This document shows positions 16,021 to 22,361 of a stretch of DNA of 22,361 nucleotides, one piece after another (the stretch's first letter is position 1; every line of letters starts with the position of its first letter). The notes under the pieces were generated by a model that saw only the letters and a program-made list of their open reading frames with translations, was not told the origin of the DNA and ran no database searches. The DNA comes from a virus: IMG/VR virus record IMGVR_UViG_3300024348_001933, positions 1 to 22,361 of that record; one strand, written 5' to 3'. A program made the position numbers and the translations under genes.

Positions 16021-18258
16021 TTAAATCATGCCCATTCCCTGAAGCGGGTTGGGTACGCCGCCGCCCTGAGGGGCCTGCATCGGCTGTTGCTCCTGCTCGG
16101 CCTGAGCCTCTCCCATTTCCTGCTGGATTTGGTCAGATGCTGGAGAAACTCCGATTCGTCCGATTTCCTTGTTCTTCTGCTGTTCGACGGACATCTGCAG
16201 GTTCTTCTGGTAGTTCTCCAGCAGAATCTGGAAGATGCGGTCCGACTGTGCGGCGGTAGCGGCCTTCGGGTTCTTCTGCAGGATTTCCTGCAAGTAAGAC
16301 ATTTTGGACTCAGCCGACGGGTCGTTTTCGACGTACAGGGCTTCGTTGCCAAGCATCATGAGGGCGACGTCGTTCATGACGTCCTTGTACATCTTCTGCG
16401 AAGCGGTGGTCTGGTCGATGACAAGCTCCCTCGCGGCATCCGGCGAGATGGCTTCGATGACAAGCTTGACGAGCTTGTTCCTGTCGATGACGCCACCGCT
16501 GTCCAGCGGGACGACAGTCTCGACGATTGCCTTAAGCTTCTCCATGACGAACTCAGGGTCGGTGTCCCTGACGTCAAACCTGACGTTGAAGTCGTACTGG
16601 CTGTGGATTTCCGACATGTTCTGCTTGAGGGGAGCGCCCGTGATGCGGGTGACTTCTTCTTCTGGCATGAACTGAAGGCACAGGGAGAACAACTGCTTGT
16701 AAGTCTGAGTCCAGAAGCCGAGCCAGTTGTTGACCTGAAGCTGTTGGAGCATCCTGACCTTGTTGGGGTCGATGGTTTCTCCGACGATGAAGCCGTAGAA
16801 GTTGCCCAAATTGGTCTCAATCTGCTGGATGACGCTGATGGCGAGCTCAGCCTTGCCCTGCGGAGGCTCCATGAAGGTGTAGTCATCCTTCGTAGAGACG
16901 GGAAGAACCTGACCGGGGGCGATTCTGTTCAGCGCACCGACCCTTTTGACCACCTTGACGGCGGGCATAATCTCAAGGGCGACGCGGTCCCTGAAGGAAT
17001 CGTGCATGGCCTTGACCTCATCTTGCTCGGTCTTGGAGATTTCCGGGATGCCACGGCTTTCGGTGACCTGACGACGGGTCATCTCGAACCTGATTGCGAC
17101 GAATGGGTACTCGCCGTGGGCATAGTTAAGCAATTCCTGAAGTGCGTACAGCTCGCTACCGACATGCGGGGACATGACTGTGTAGTAGATGGCCGGGACG
17201 CCCGTCTCATCAATCTGTCGGTAGTACGCCCAGACGATTTCAATGAGGTTGTCTCCACGCTGGATGTTCGAGTTGAGCATCGTGGTGGTCGGAACGAGGT
17301 TCGGGTCGTTGAAGTAGAAGTGATTGCCCATCGTCTTAGCCGCCGCCTCGATGAACTCAGGATTCCAACCTGCGTTTTGGGCCATGGACCGGAGTTCGAC
17401 TTCGGTCATGTACTGCCTTCGGAAGATTACGCGGGCCTGCTGGAGGTCAGAAGTCTCAGGAGGGAAACAGACTTCGTCGTACGGCTTCAGGGCCGTGACC
17501 TTCGGAAGGTTCTTCTGGACGTAGATTTCCTCGAGCTCTCCTTGGCCTTCTTCGCGCATCTTCTTGACGAACTTGCGGAGGTCCTTGGACTTCATCATCG
17601 GGAACTTCTCCTTGATTAGCTCGATGGCGAAGTCCTCTTTGGCTGGATTCATGATGGCACCGATGAGCTTGGAGGTTTCGCCACCGCCCATCTGCTGCTC
17701 CTGCTCCTGCACGGCATACAGCTCATCCATCGTCAGGGACTGCTTCCTGATGCCAAGCTGTCGGTCCCAAGTAATCTGGGCGATAGACCAGCCATAGGTG
17801 AGCATGTAGTCTGCGACTAGCTCAGCCTCACGCTGGACCTCGGACCTGAGCTTGGTCTCGATAAGCCACCTCATGAGGTTGGTCGCGCTGGAAGCGGCCA
17901 TGGTATCTCCGACTTCCGTGCCGCCGACCTTCAGGGTGGAAGCGTTGTAGGAAGTCATCAGCATGGCCTTCTGGTCGCGGATAAGCCTGTCAACGAGACG
18001 GACGCGGACGTCGGAAGCACCCTCGAACGGGAAGGCTGGGTCACCCTCTGGGCGGGCCCAACTGTGCTTCTTGCCGTCATCGGTCTGTCCGGGCCAGCGG
18101 GCGTAGCGGACGTCGTCTGCCCAAGACATCTTGGAGACCATCGTTCCGTGGTATGCGGAGCGTTCGTACTCCTCGAGGAGCACTTTAATGTCCGGCTTCC
18201 TCTCATGGTAGACGAGAGGGTCGCGGAGATGCTTGTTGTCTTTAAGCCTGTTGCTCAT
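16021..18258 (-). CDS. Portal protein
   Basis: The dodecameric ring at the head vertex through which DNA enters and leaves. At 745 residues it matches the large portals of short-tailed phages. Portal-like features include the N-terminal WARPEGDPAFPFEGASDVR segment, the helical region with EVQREAELVADYMLTYGWS, the beta-rich LIEIVWAYYRQID/ PAIYYTVMSPHV clip-like part, and the long stretch with QVTESRGIPEISKTEQDEV followed by the helix VRMLQQLQVNNWLG. The last 60 residues are Gln/Gly/Pro-rich and probably disordered, or line the barrel. Its position directly after terL and before scaffold and capsid is canonical. The ATG lies within the end of the HTH gene, with no Shine-Dalgarno sequence, implying coupling. 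Confidence 0.93.
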   Translation of the reverse strand: MSNRLKDNKHLRDPLVYHERKPDIKVLLEEYERSAYHGTMVSKMSWADDVRYARWPGQTDDGKKHSWARPEGDPAFPFEGASDVRVRLVDRLIRDQKAMLMTSYNASTLKVGGTEVGDTMAASSATNLMRWLIETKLRSEVQREAELVADYMLTYGWSIAQITWDRQLGIRKQSLTMDELYAVQEQEQQMGGGETSKLIGAIMNPAKEDFAIELIKEKFPMMKSKDLRKFVKKMREEGQGELEEIYVQKNLPKVTALKPYDEVCFPPETSDLQQARVIFRRQYMTEVELRSMAQNAGWNPEFIEAAAKTMGNHFYFNDPNLVPTTTMLNSNIQRGDNLIEIVWAYYRQIDETGVPAIYYTVMSPHVGSELYALQELLNYAHGEYPFVAIRFEMTRRQVTESRGIPEISKTEQDEVKAMHDSFRDRVALEIMPAVKVVKRVGALNRIAPGQVLPVSTKDDYTFMEPPQGKAELAISVIQQIETNLGNFYGFIVGETIDPNKVRMLQQLQVNNWLGFWTQTYKQLFSLCLQFMPEEEVTRITGAPLKQNMSEIHSQYDFNVRFDVRDTDPEFVMEKLKAIVETVVPLDSGGVIDRNKLVKLVIEAISPDAARELVIDQTTASQKMYKDVMNDVALMMLGNEALYVENDPSAESKMSYLQEILQKNPKAATAAQSDRIFQILLENYQKNLQMSVEQQKNKEIGRIGVSPASDQIQQEMGEAQAEQEQQPMQAPQGGGVPNPLQGMGMI

Positions 18259-18448
18259 TCTTGGGAGGGGTTGAATTTACTTTGAGGAAATTTTCGATGT
18301 CGTCTCGGTAGAACATGTGCTGTTTGCCGACAGTCGTGAAGACGCGGAGGGCTTTTTGCCTGCGGAGGCGGATGAGCGTGGTCTTGGACAGTCCGTAATG
18401 CTCGGCGGCTTCAGCTAGCCTGAGCAGGGGTGGAATTTTGTTGTTCAT
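18242..18448 (-). CDS. Small MerR/excisionase-type helix-turn-helix protein
   Basis: A 68-residue DNA-binding protein. The frame could begin upstream at 18553, but that lies inside terL; the ATG at 18448, one base after the terL stop, is preferred. Residues about 8-30 (LLRLAEAAEHYGLSKTTLIR) form a helix-turn-helix of the excisionase/MerR type, followed by basic RLRRQKAL and a wing-like segment with HMFYRDDIENFL typical of HTH_17 proteins. The end overlaps the portal start by 17 bases. Lambda Nu1 small terminase uses a related winged fold, so this may be a TerS-like DNA-recognition subunit. A transcriptional regulator embedded in the packaging operon is the alternative. Confidence 0.8.
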   Translation of the reverse strand: MNNKIPPLLRLAEAAEHYGLSKTTLIRLRRQKALRVFTTVGKQHMFYRDDIENFLKVNSTPPKNEQQA

Positions 18449-18449
18449 G

Positions 18450-20078
18450 TCAGTAAGAGCCTCCCCCGATTGCCTTGTACGAATCGCTACCGCCGTAGTC
18501 GGGTTGCATGACGGCGATGTAGCGTAGGGCGTCGATTGGGTCTTTGGACGCACCCTTCTCGTTGTCCAGACCAGTCCACTCGCGCAAGCACCACATGAGG
18601 TTGTGGCACTCCTCCGAGATGAACAGCTTGGGCTGGTTGATGGCCGAGATTTCTTGGTTCTGGTCGTAGGCGAACCAGTCGTTGATAATGGAAATGCCTT
18701 CCTCTAGCCTGAGGCCAGCGGCAGGAGTGAAATACATGGCACAAGGCTCCTCGTCCAAAAGCTGGAGGAGGGTGGTTCCGCCTTCCTTGTTGATTACGGG
18801 CGAGCCAGCGGCCCTAGGGTCGATGTACCTTTCGGTGATTTCCTCCCCGTTCTCGAGAGTCAGGATGTGCTCCTTGATTTCCGTGAGACCCATGCCAGCA
18901 CCTTGCTTCTGGGCGGGGCCGGGACGTCCGTCTGGCTTCTCTGATGGGAGGGCCCACTCGCCCATGCTGATGTCTGGCCATTCCCTGTAGACGAACTTGT
19001 TGCCGTGCTCGTCGATGCGTAGCCAAACCATGAACCAATTTCTGGCACCAGCAGGGTCAACGGCCATGTAGTTGGTGCCCTCCTCTGGAATCTGGTCCGC
19101 TGGGATGATGTTCGCTTCTCCGAATCTCGGGAATTGGGAGCCAGCGAGCGATTCTGCCCATCCGTACGCACGAATCTTGACCTCGTACGGACCGCGACCA
19201 CGCAATGCGAGCTTGATTTGCTCGAACGGAGAGTACCTATTGAGGATGGAATGGAACCAGATTACATTCGCGCTACCCTTGGAGCACTCAGCTATGTATG
19301 GCATGTGGCCCTTAGGAATCCCCGGCACATTCTGAGTCTCTGGAAGTAAGTCTGCGAAGCGGGTCTTTTTGATGCGGCACCCGGCGACGTAGTCCTTGAC
19401 GACAGGCGTGAAGCCCGTGATGGGCGTGAAAGTGAGAATCATCTTACCGCTTCGGGTGACCAGTCGGTAGCGAAGGGTCTCAATCCAGTCCTGCGGGACA
19501 AGCTCGTCGCACCAAATCAGGTCGGGTTCGCCACCTTCGATGACCTTCTTCTCCTGCCCGTAGTTCATGAAGAAGCATTGCGAGCGATTAGGAAGGACGA
19601 ACGTGGCGTCGGTGAAGCCGTTCTTCTGGGAATACTGGATGTTGGTGACCTTGGTCTTCTTGGCGTTCTTGAACTCAGGGGGCATGTACTTCCAGATGAC
19701 GGCCTGTTGCATCTGGATGGAGGTCTGCGACGTCGTGTGCAGGCACCAAATTCTGGAATTAGGACGGGTGCAAAGCAGTTGCATCACCCTCTTGGCGGCA
19801 TACTCCGTCTTGCCTGCTCGGTTACCGCCCATGATGAGCAGTTCGTTGCCACCCATAAGCAGCGTGTCGGCGTCCGCCCAGCTCTCGGGCTCGTAGCCAT
19901 GCCTGTACGGGTCGGTTATCTCTGCCTGAATCTTCTCCTCGCGCCGCTTCAGGACTTCGGCCGTCTTCTCAGCCCCGATGGTCTGGGCAAGGCCGATTAC
20001 CTCATCTTCCGTAGGAAGGTGGATGATGGGGTGCTTCGTGAGTCGCAACCCTGCCACATTCACTACGTCTAGGCTCAT
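18450..20078 (-). CDS. terL: Terminase large subunit (ATPase/nuclease)
   Basis: The packaging motor that cuts concatemeric DNA and pumps it through the portal. The 542-residue length is usual for the family. The N-terminal ATPase has a Walker A GGNRAGKT at residues 84-91, a Walker B DLIWCDE at 186-192 (D191/E192 as metal and catalytic acid), and a coupling motif around TFTPITG at 216-222. The C-terminal RNase H-like nuclease shows an acidic triad: D341 in AVDPAG, D420 in YIDPRAAG, and D513 or D516 in DPIDALRY. All key residues are present, so the enzyme looks intact. The start is set by the ATGA overlap with the upstream gene and a GAGG-type sequence before it, one of the few plausible Shine-Dalgarno sites here. 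Confidence 0.96.
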   Translation of the reverse strand: MSLDVVNVAGLRLTKHPIIHLPTEDEVIGLAQTIGAEKTAEVLKRREEKIQAEITDPYRHGYEPESWADADTLLMGGNELLIMGGNRAGKTEYAAKRVMQLLCTRPNSRIWCLHTTSQTSIQMQQAVIWKYMPPEFKNAKKTKVTNIQYSQKNGFTDATFVLPNRSQCFFMNYGQEKKVIEGGEPDLIWCDELVPQDWIETLRYRLVTRSGKMILTFTPITGFTPVVKDYVAGCRIKKTRFADLLPETQNVPGIPKGHMPYIAECSKGSANVIWFHSILNRYSPFEQIKLALRGRGPYEVKIRAYGWAESLAGSQFPRFGEANIIPADQIPEEGTNYMAVDPAGARNWFMVWLRIDEHGNKFVYREWPDISMGEWALPSEKPDGRPGPAQKQGAGMGLTEIKEHILTLENGEEITERYIDPRAAGSPVINKEGGTTLLQLLDEEPCAMYFTPAAGLRLEEGISIINDWFAYDQNQEISAINQPKLFISEECHNLMWCLREWTGLDNEKGASKDPIDALRYIAVMQPDYGGSDSYKAIGGGSY

Positions 20079-20647
20079 TCCTCATCCTCCATGTTGGAGT
20101 AGGACGCGGTCACGGCCCTATCCCATTGCCTCAGGTTCAGTACTGGAAACGCTCCGTTGAAAGTCAGTCCCTTGAACCGGAAAGGCCCAGCGGTCACGCT
20201 GTTCACGGGCAACCCCATGGTAGGAACCATGTTCTTCATGCTACCGACTGCCTCCTGTGCCAGACGCGACAACTTGCCGTCTCCGCTGATTCGGCCGGAG
20301 GCCGAAGCGAAATTTTTGTATGGCTTGATACCAGACTTCGCACCGCCCCCAGAGAGGTCTCTCTGCGGCGGCATACGCTCAGTCTGTTTGACCATGCCGG
20401 TAGTGGCAGGCCCCTGAAGGTTGGCCATAGGATGGTCACCCCAGTAAGACTTACGGCCCTCAAGGGCCTTGTTGCTCGCTTCCAGCTGGGTGTAATGCGT
20501 GAGCTGACCCAAGCTGTTCCGTTCAAACTCGGATTCCAGCTTGGAGTCGCCCCGCGTACCAGCCTTGCGTTCAAGACTAAGAATCGCCGCCGGGTCCAGC
20601 TTTGGGTTATCCCCGCTGGAGATGATGACGTCCTTATCTTCGGGCAT
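20075..20647 (-). CDS. Hypothetical protein immediately upstream of terL
   Basis: A 190-residue protein starting directly after the TAA of the membrane peptide and overlapping the terL start by ATGA. The sequence is polar and Gly/Ser-rich in the middle (about residues 85-120); the C-terminus is more hydrophobic (FRFKGLTFNGAFPVLNL) and ends MEDEE. The gene before terL is often the small terminase subunit, but I see no helix-turn-helix or coiled oligomerisation region here, so that identity is not supported. A virion-associated protein is equally possible. The purine-rich 3' end (GAGGATGAGG) lies just upstream of the terL ATG and may serve as its ribosome binding site. Confidence 0.6.
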   Translation of the reverse strand: MPEDKDVIISSGDNPKLDPAAILSLERKAGTRGDSKLESEFERNSLGQLTHYTQLEASNKALEGRKSYWGDHPMANLQGPATTGMVKQTERMPPQRDLSGGGAKSGIKPYKNFASASGRISGDGKLSRLAQEAVGSMKNMVPTMGLPVNSVTAGPFRFKGLTFNGAFPVLNLRQWDRAVTASYSNMEDEE

Positions 20648-20752
20648 TTAGCCTACGATGCTTTCCCAGATTTCGAGAAGCTTCTCGGAGTAGCGGGCGC
20701 CGACATAGACGCCGCCGAGGAAGGTGATGGATGCGATGATGAGAGTAATCAT
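20648..20752 (-). CDS. 34-residue single-pass membrane peptide
   Basis: A short frame (35 codons including TAA) starts at an ATGA overlap with the preceding gene and ends exactly one base before the next ATG, so it fills the interval without slack. Residues 2-18 (ITLIIASITFLGGVYVG) are a clear hydrophobic helix, followed by a short mixed-charge tail with R20, E23, K24, E27 and E30. In T7-type phages a small membrane protein (holin 17.5) lies just before the terminase genes, so a lysis-related role is one possibility; a small membrane or virion accessory peptide is another. The tight packing and membrane segment make it more credible than a random short frame. Confidence 0.55.
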   Translation of the reverse strand: MITLIIASITFLGGVYVGARYSEKLLEIWESIVG

Positions 20753-21033
20753 TTGGATGGGTCGTACTTGGAGTATTCGCCGGGGCCGTAGGTCTCGCCC
20801 ATACGCCATGATGCGATTCTTTTGGAGTTGGCACGAAGGGAGGACTTGTTGCCGTACTTGTCGGTAATCAGCGGAATCTTCCTACCCCTAGCGACCTTGC
20901 TGGCCGACGTGGTAGAGTCCCTCATGTCTTCAAGCTTGGCGAACGGGATGCCCTGCTTTTTCTTGGTCCAAGCAGAACCGCCAGACTTGAACATCTTGGC
21001 GGCAGACGAGAGAAGCTTCTTTGGAATTTTCAT
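20749..21033 (-). CDS. Small basic hypothetical protein
   Basis: A 94-residue protein whose ATG overlaps the preceding TGA (ATGA at 21033-21030) and whose own TGA overlaps the start of the membrane peptide below it. The N-terminus (MKIPKKLLSSAAKMFKSGG) again has a basic amphipathic character, the middle is Lys/Arg/Ser-rich, and the C-terminal part contains WRMGETYGPGEYSKYDP. No conserved domain recognised. Position and composition group it with the other basic proteins before terL; function unknown. Confidence 0.6.
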   Translation of the reverse strand: MKIPKKLLSSAAKMFKSGGSAWTKKKQGIPFAKLEDMRDSTTSASKVARGRKIPLITDKYGNKSSLRANSKRIASWRMGETYGPGEYSKYDPSK

Positions 21034-21731
21034 CGAGAGGAGTTCTTCTGTCGCTGGTAGTGGTTCTGCATGGCGTCGTTCGCCTTGTGGACGCCATAGC
21101 CAGCGGCGATGGAGGCACCGGTGATGATGCCAGCACGGCGGTTCTTGGACATGCCGGGCTTCTGGTAGGACTTGACGAATTCGTCGTCGCTGATGCGACG
21201 GCCAATCTTGTAGTCGGACGCCTTAGGTCCCTTATTGGTCATGTATCCACGACCAGACCCGCCAATAGGGCCACCACGCATCTTGTCGGCCTTCTTGACG
21301 ATGTCAGGATTACGCTTGGCGAAATCGTTGTACGCCTCACGGGTGACACCCTTGGGCCTGTTGGCCTTGATGTACTTGTCCCTGTTGGGAGCCTTGGCCT
21401 GAATGAAGTTGGCCCTGCCAGCTTCGGCCATCTTGCCGTGGTGGTACTTCTGGGCAGAGGTTTCCTGCACGTCGCTAAGGTGCAGACCGCCACTACGTCC
21501 GGTCCGGTAACCCGCCTTCGCGTCCTTGACGCCGCGACGTGCGGCGGCACCTGCGGAGTTGGCGGCATCGCGAGCACCGCGAGCACCTTTGATTACGGAG
21601 GCTTGGGTGTTGCGGGTGCCAGCGCCGAGCTTATCGACGGAGCTACCGAGGCCCTTGCCAATTTTGCTACCAAGCTGGGTGAGATACCTCACACCCTTGC
21701 CGACAGCCCTACCTGCTTTGAACATACTCAT
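21030..21731 (-). CDS. Basic Gly/Ala-rich hypothetical protein, possible virion component
   Basis: A 233-residue protein rich in Lys, Arg, Gly and Ala. The first 30 residues (beginning MSMFKAGRAVGKGVRYL) read as a cationic amphipathic helix. A long disordered-looking basic region follows, and near the C-terminus there is a short hydrophobic patch (AGIITGASIAAGYGV, about residues 205-219) between basic stretches. That patch is too short and glycine-rich for a confident membrane segment. Similar Gly/Ala patches occur in the 661- and 272-residue proteins downstream, so a minor or ejected virion protein is a reasonable guess. The leader before the ATG is A/T-rich without a Shine-Dalgarno sequence. 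The stop overlaps the next start (ATGA). Confidence 0.6.
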   Translation of the reverse strand: MSMFKAGRAVGKGVRYLTQLGSKIGKGLGSSVDKLGAGTRNTQASVIKGARGARDAANSAGAAARRGVKDAKAGYRTGRSGGLHLSDVQETSAQKYHHGKMAEAGRANFIQAKAPNRDKYIKANRPKGVTREAYNDFAKRNPDIVKKADKMRGGPIGGSGRGYMTNKGPKASDYKIGRRISDDEFVKSYQKPGMSKNRRAGIITGASIAAGYGVHKANDAMQNHYQRQKNSSR

Positions 21732-21747
21732 TTTTGTTGGGTAAAAA

Positions 21748-21996
21748 TTATTTCTTGGTCTGGGATTTCTTCATGGACCAAGAGGATTGAGCCGGGGAAG
21801 AAAGCTTACGCTCGATGTAGGCACGGGCACTATTCTGCTGTTGCCTGAACTCGACGTGTGCCGAGTCCTCTCCAGCCTGAAGGCGAGCGTTCCAGTCAGG
21901 GGACAATTTCGGCATGTCCACCTTCCTGCGGCTTTTTTTCATGTAGGCCGTGCGGAACTTGCGTCCGACGTTGCCAATCATCTTCATCATTCCCAT
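21748..21996 (-). CDS. Small basic hypothetical protein
   Basis: An 82-residue protein, strongly basic at both ends. The N-terminus (MGMMKMIGNVGRKFRTAYMK) looks like a cationic amphipathic helix; the middle is polar with a run of Gln; the C-terminus ends in a Lys/Ser-rich tail. No family recognised. It starts 24 bases after the 13-codon frame, with no Shine-Dalgarno sequence (AAAAAGCCC precedes the ATG), and ends 16 bases before the next gene. Together with the 233- and 94-residue genes it forms a cluster of basic proteins upstream of the terminase. A minor virion or DNA-binding role is possible but unproven. Confidence 0.6.
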   Translation of the reverse strand: MGMMKMIGNVGRKFRTAYMKKSRRKVDMPKLSPDWNARLQAGEDSAHVEFRQQQNSARAYIERKLSSPAQSSWSMKKSQTKK

Positions 21997-22020
21997 GGGC
22001 TTTTTATCAGGCGGCGGCGG

Positions 22021-22062
22021 TTAGCACCGCTTGCCACCTTTCTTCTTGGTGTTCTTCTTCAT
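22021..22062 (-). CDS. Possible 13-residue basic peptide MKKNTKKKGGKRC
   Basis: A 14-codon frame (ATG to TAA) starts inside the stop of the upstream gene in an ATGA arrangement, the same coupling used at three other junctions in this window. The encoded peptide is almost entirely Lys, Arg, Gly and Asn with a terminal Cys, similar in composition to the basic proteins encoded just downstream. There is no Shine-Dalgarno sequence, so translation would depend on re-initiation. It fills what would otherwise be a 62-base gap. It is too short for any homology call and may be only a leader or coupling peptide, or no gene at all. Confidence 0.3.
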   Translation of the reverse strand: MKKNTKKKGGKRC

Positions 22063-22349
22063 TGTGAGTTGCGCTTGATAAGGGTGTTGAGGCGGAGGAT
22101 TGAGGTCGGGCGATGCTCGCAGAAGTATTTGCCTCCGCGATGCTTAATCACGACGGGCATCTTCGGTTTGAACGGCCTTGAGTCGAAAACGTTGCAGAAG
22201 ACCGACTTTCCGTTCTCTAACTTGACCAGCATGACGCGTCGATTGGGGTAGTCGCACCGCAATACGTCTGCCTTGACCAGATTCTCCGGTTCGGCCTCGG
22301 CGGGCTTCATGACCTTGACTTCGTCCGGGACGGCGGTGACCTCAATCAA
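22059..22349 (-). CDS. Hypothetical small protein, probably truncated at its 5' end
   Basis: Not recognised. The reading frame runs 96 residues from a TTG codon at 22349, but the same frame stays open through the codons above it (S-K-F-G-L) to the window edge, so the true start probably lies outside. The C-terminal half alternates short beta-strand-like stretches with basic residues (VLRCDYPNRRVMLVKLENGK, then FKPKMPVVIKHRGGKYF), which could be a small beta-barrel, but no family can be named. Its TGA stop overlaps the next ATG (ATGA at 22062-22059), placing it in the same translational chain as the genes below it. Confidence 0.6.
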   Translation of the reverse strand: MIEVTAVPDEVKVMKPAEAEPENLVKADVLRCDYPNRRVMLVKLENGKSVFCNVFDSRPFKPKMPVVIKHRGGKYFCEHRPTSILRLNTLIKRNSQ

Positions 22350-22361
22350 GCCAAACTTGGA

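Noticed and set aside
15706-17619. 637-codon open frame on the plus strand opposite portal and the 93-residue gene
   Set aside because: It is codon-aligned with the minus-strand genes, so its openness only reflects the scarcity of TTA, CTA and TCA codons in them. The predicted protein is compositionally odd (Leu/Val/Asp/Arg-rich), crosses gene borders, and shows no domain.
18449-18553. Upstream extension of the HTH protein to 103 residues
   Set aside because: The added residues lie wholly inside the terL coding region, have no HTH-like character, and the ATG at 18448 one base after the terL stop fits the coupling seen throughout.
1-22361. tRNA genes, CRISPR arrays, insertion sequences, integrase or attachment sites
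   Set aside because: None visible. The sequence is almost fully occupied by minus-strand coding frames, with no regularly spaced repeats, cloverleaf-like segments or transposase motifs.

Overview
The window is a piece of a double-stranded DNA tailed-phage genome (Caudoviricetes) carrying the packaging and virion module. Every supported gene is on the minus strand, so transcription runs from position 22361 towards position 1. The first gene (22349 side) is open to the right edge and the last (1-2527) runs off the left edge, so both are probably partial. The host cannot be read directly. GC is moderate to high, arginine AGG is common, most starts have no visible Shine-Dalgarno sequence, and I found no GATC in the whole window. 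Together these point to a host with weak SD dependence and a GATC-directed restriction system rather than an E. coli-like host; this is inference.

Layout in transcription order. (1) 22349-20075: small, mostly basic, unrecognised proteins of 96, 13, 82, 233, 94, 34 and 190 residues, linked by ATGA overlaps or short gaps; the 34-residue one is a probable single-pass membrane peptide. (2) 20078-16021: terminase large subunit, a 68-residue MerR/excisionase-type helix-turn-helix protein, and the portal. (3) 16017-13266: a 93-residue unknown, an acidic coiled-coil scaffolding protein, and an SU10-type (DUF5309) major capsid protein. (4) 13254-11866: a 116-residue unknown, a probable head-tail adaptor and a 97-residue unknown. 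(5) 11866-7631: a Gly/Tyr-rich repeat protein resembling a fibre or decoration protein, two unrecognised virion-type proteins, and a nozzle/hub-like protein. (6) 7628-1: Ala/Gln/Gly-rich proteins of 245, 202, 661, 272 and 313 residues and a protein of at least 842 residues carrying an HEVLGH metallopeptidase-like motif. These are the best candidates for internal (ejected) virion proteins.

The head genes, adaptor and nozzle, with no tape-measure, tail-tube, sheath or baseplate gene seen, suggest a short-tailed (podovirus-like) particle. TerL and portal package DNA into a shell built by scaffold and capsid protein; adaptor and nozzle close the neck; the last gene block probably forms an ejection apparatus.

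The cassette is extremely compact. The largest non-coding gap is 67 bases, before the scaffold gene, and no convincing promoter, terminator, RNA gene, CRISPR, insertion sequence or attachment site was found. The points most worth following are the apparent total absence of GATC, the scarcity of Shine-Dalgarno sequences with pervasive stop/start coupling, the HExxGH protein, the HTH protein between terL and portal, and the six-fold DGxG repeat protein.
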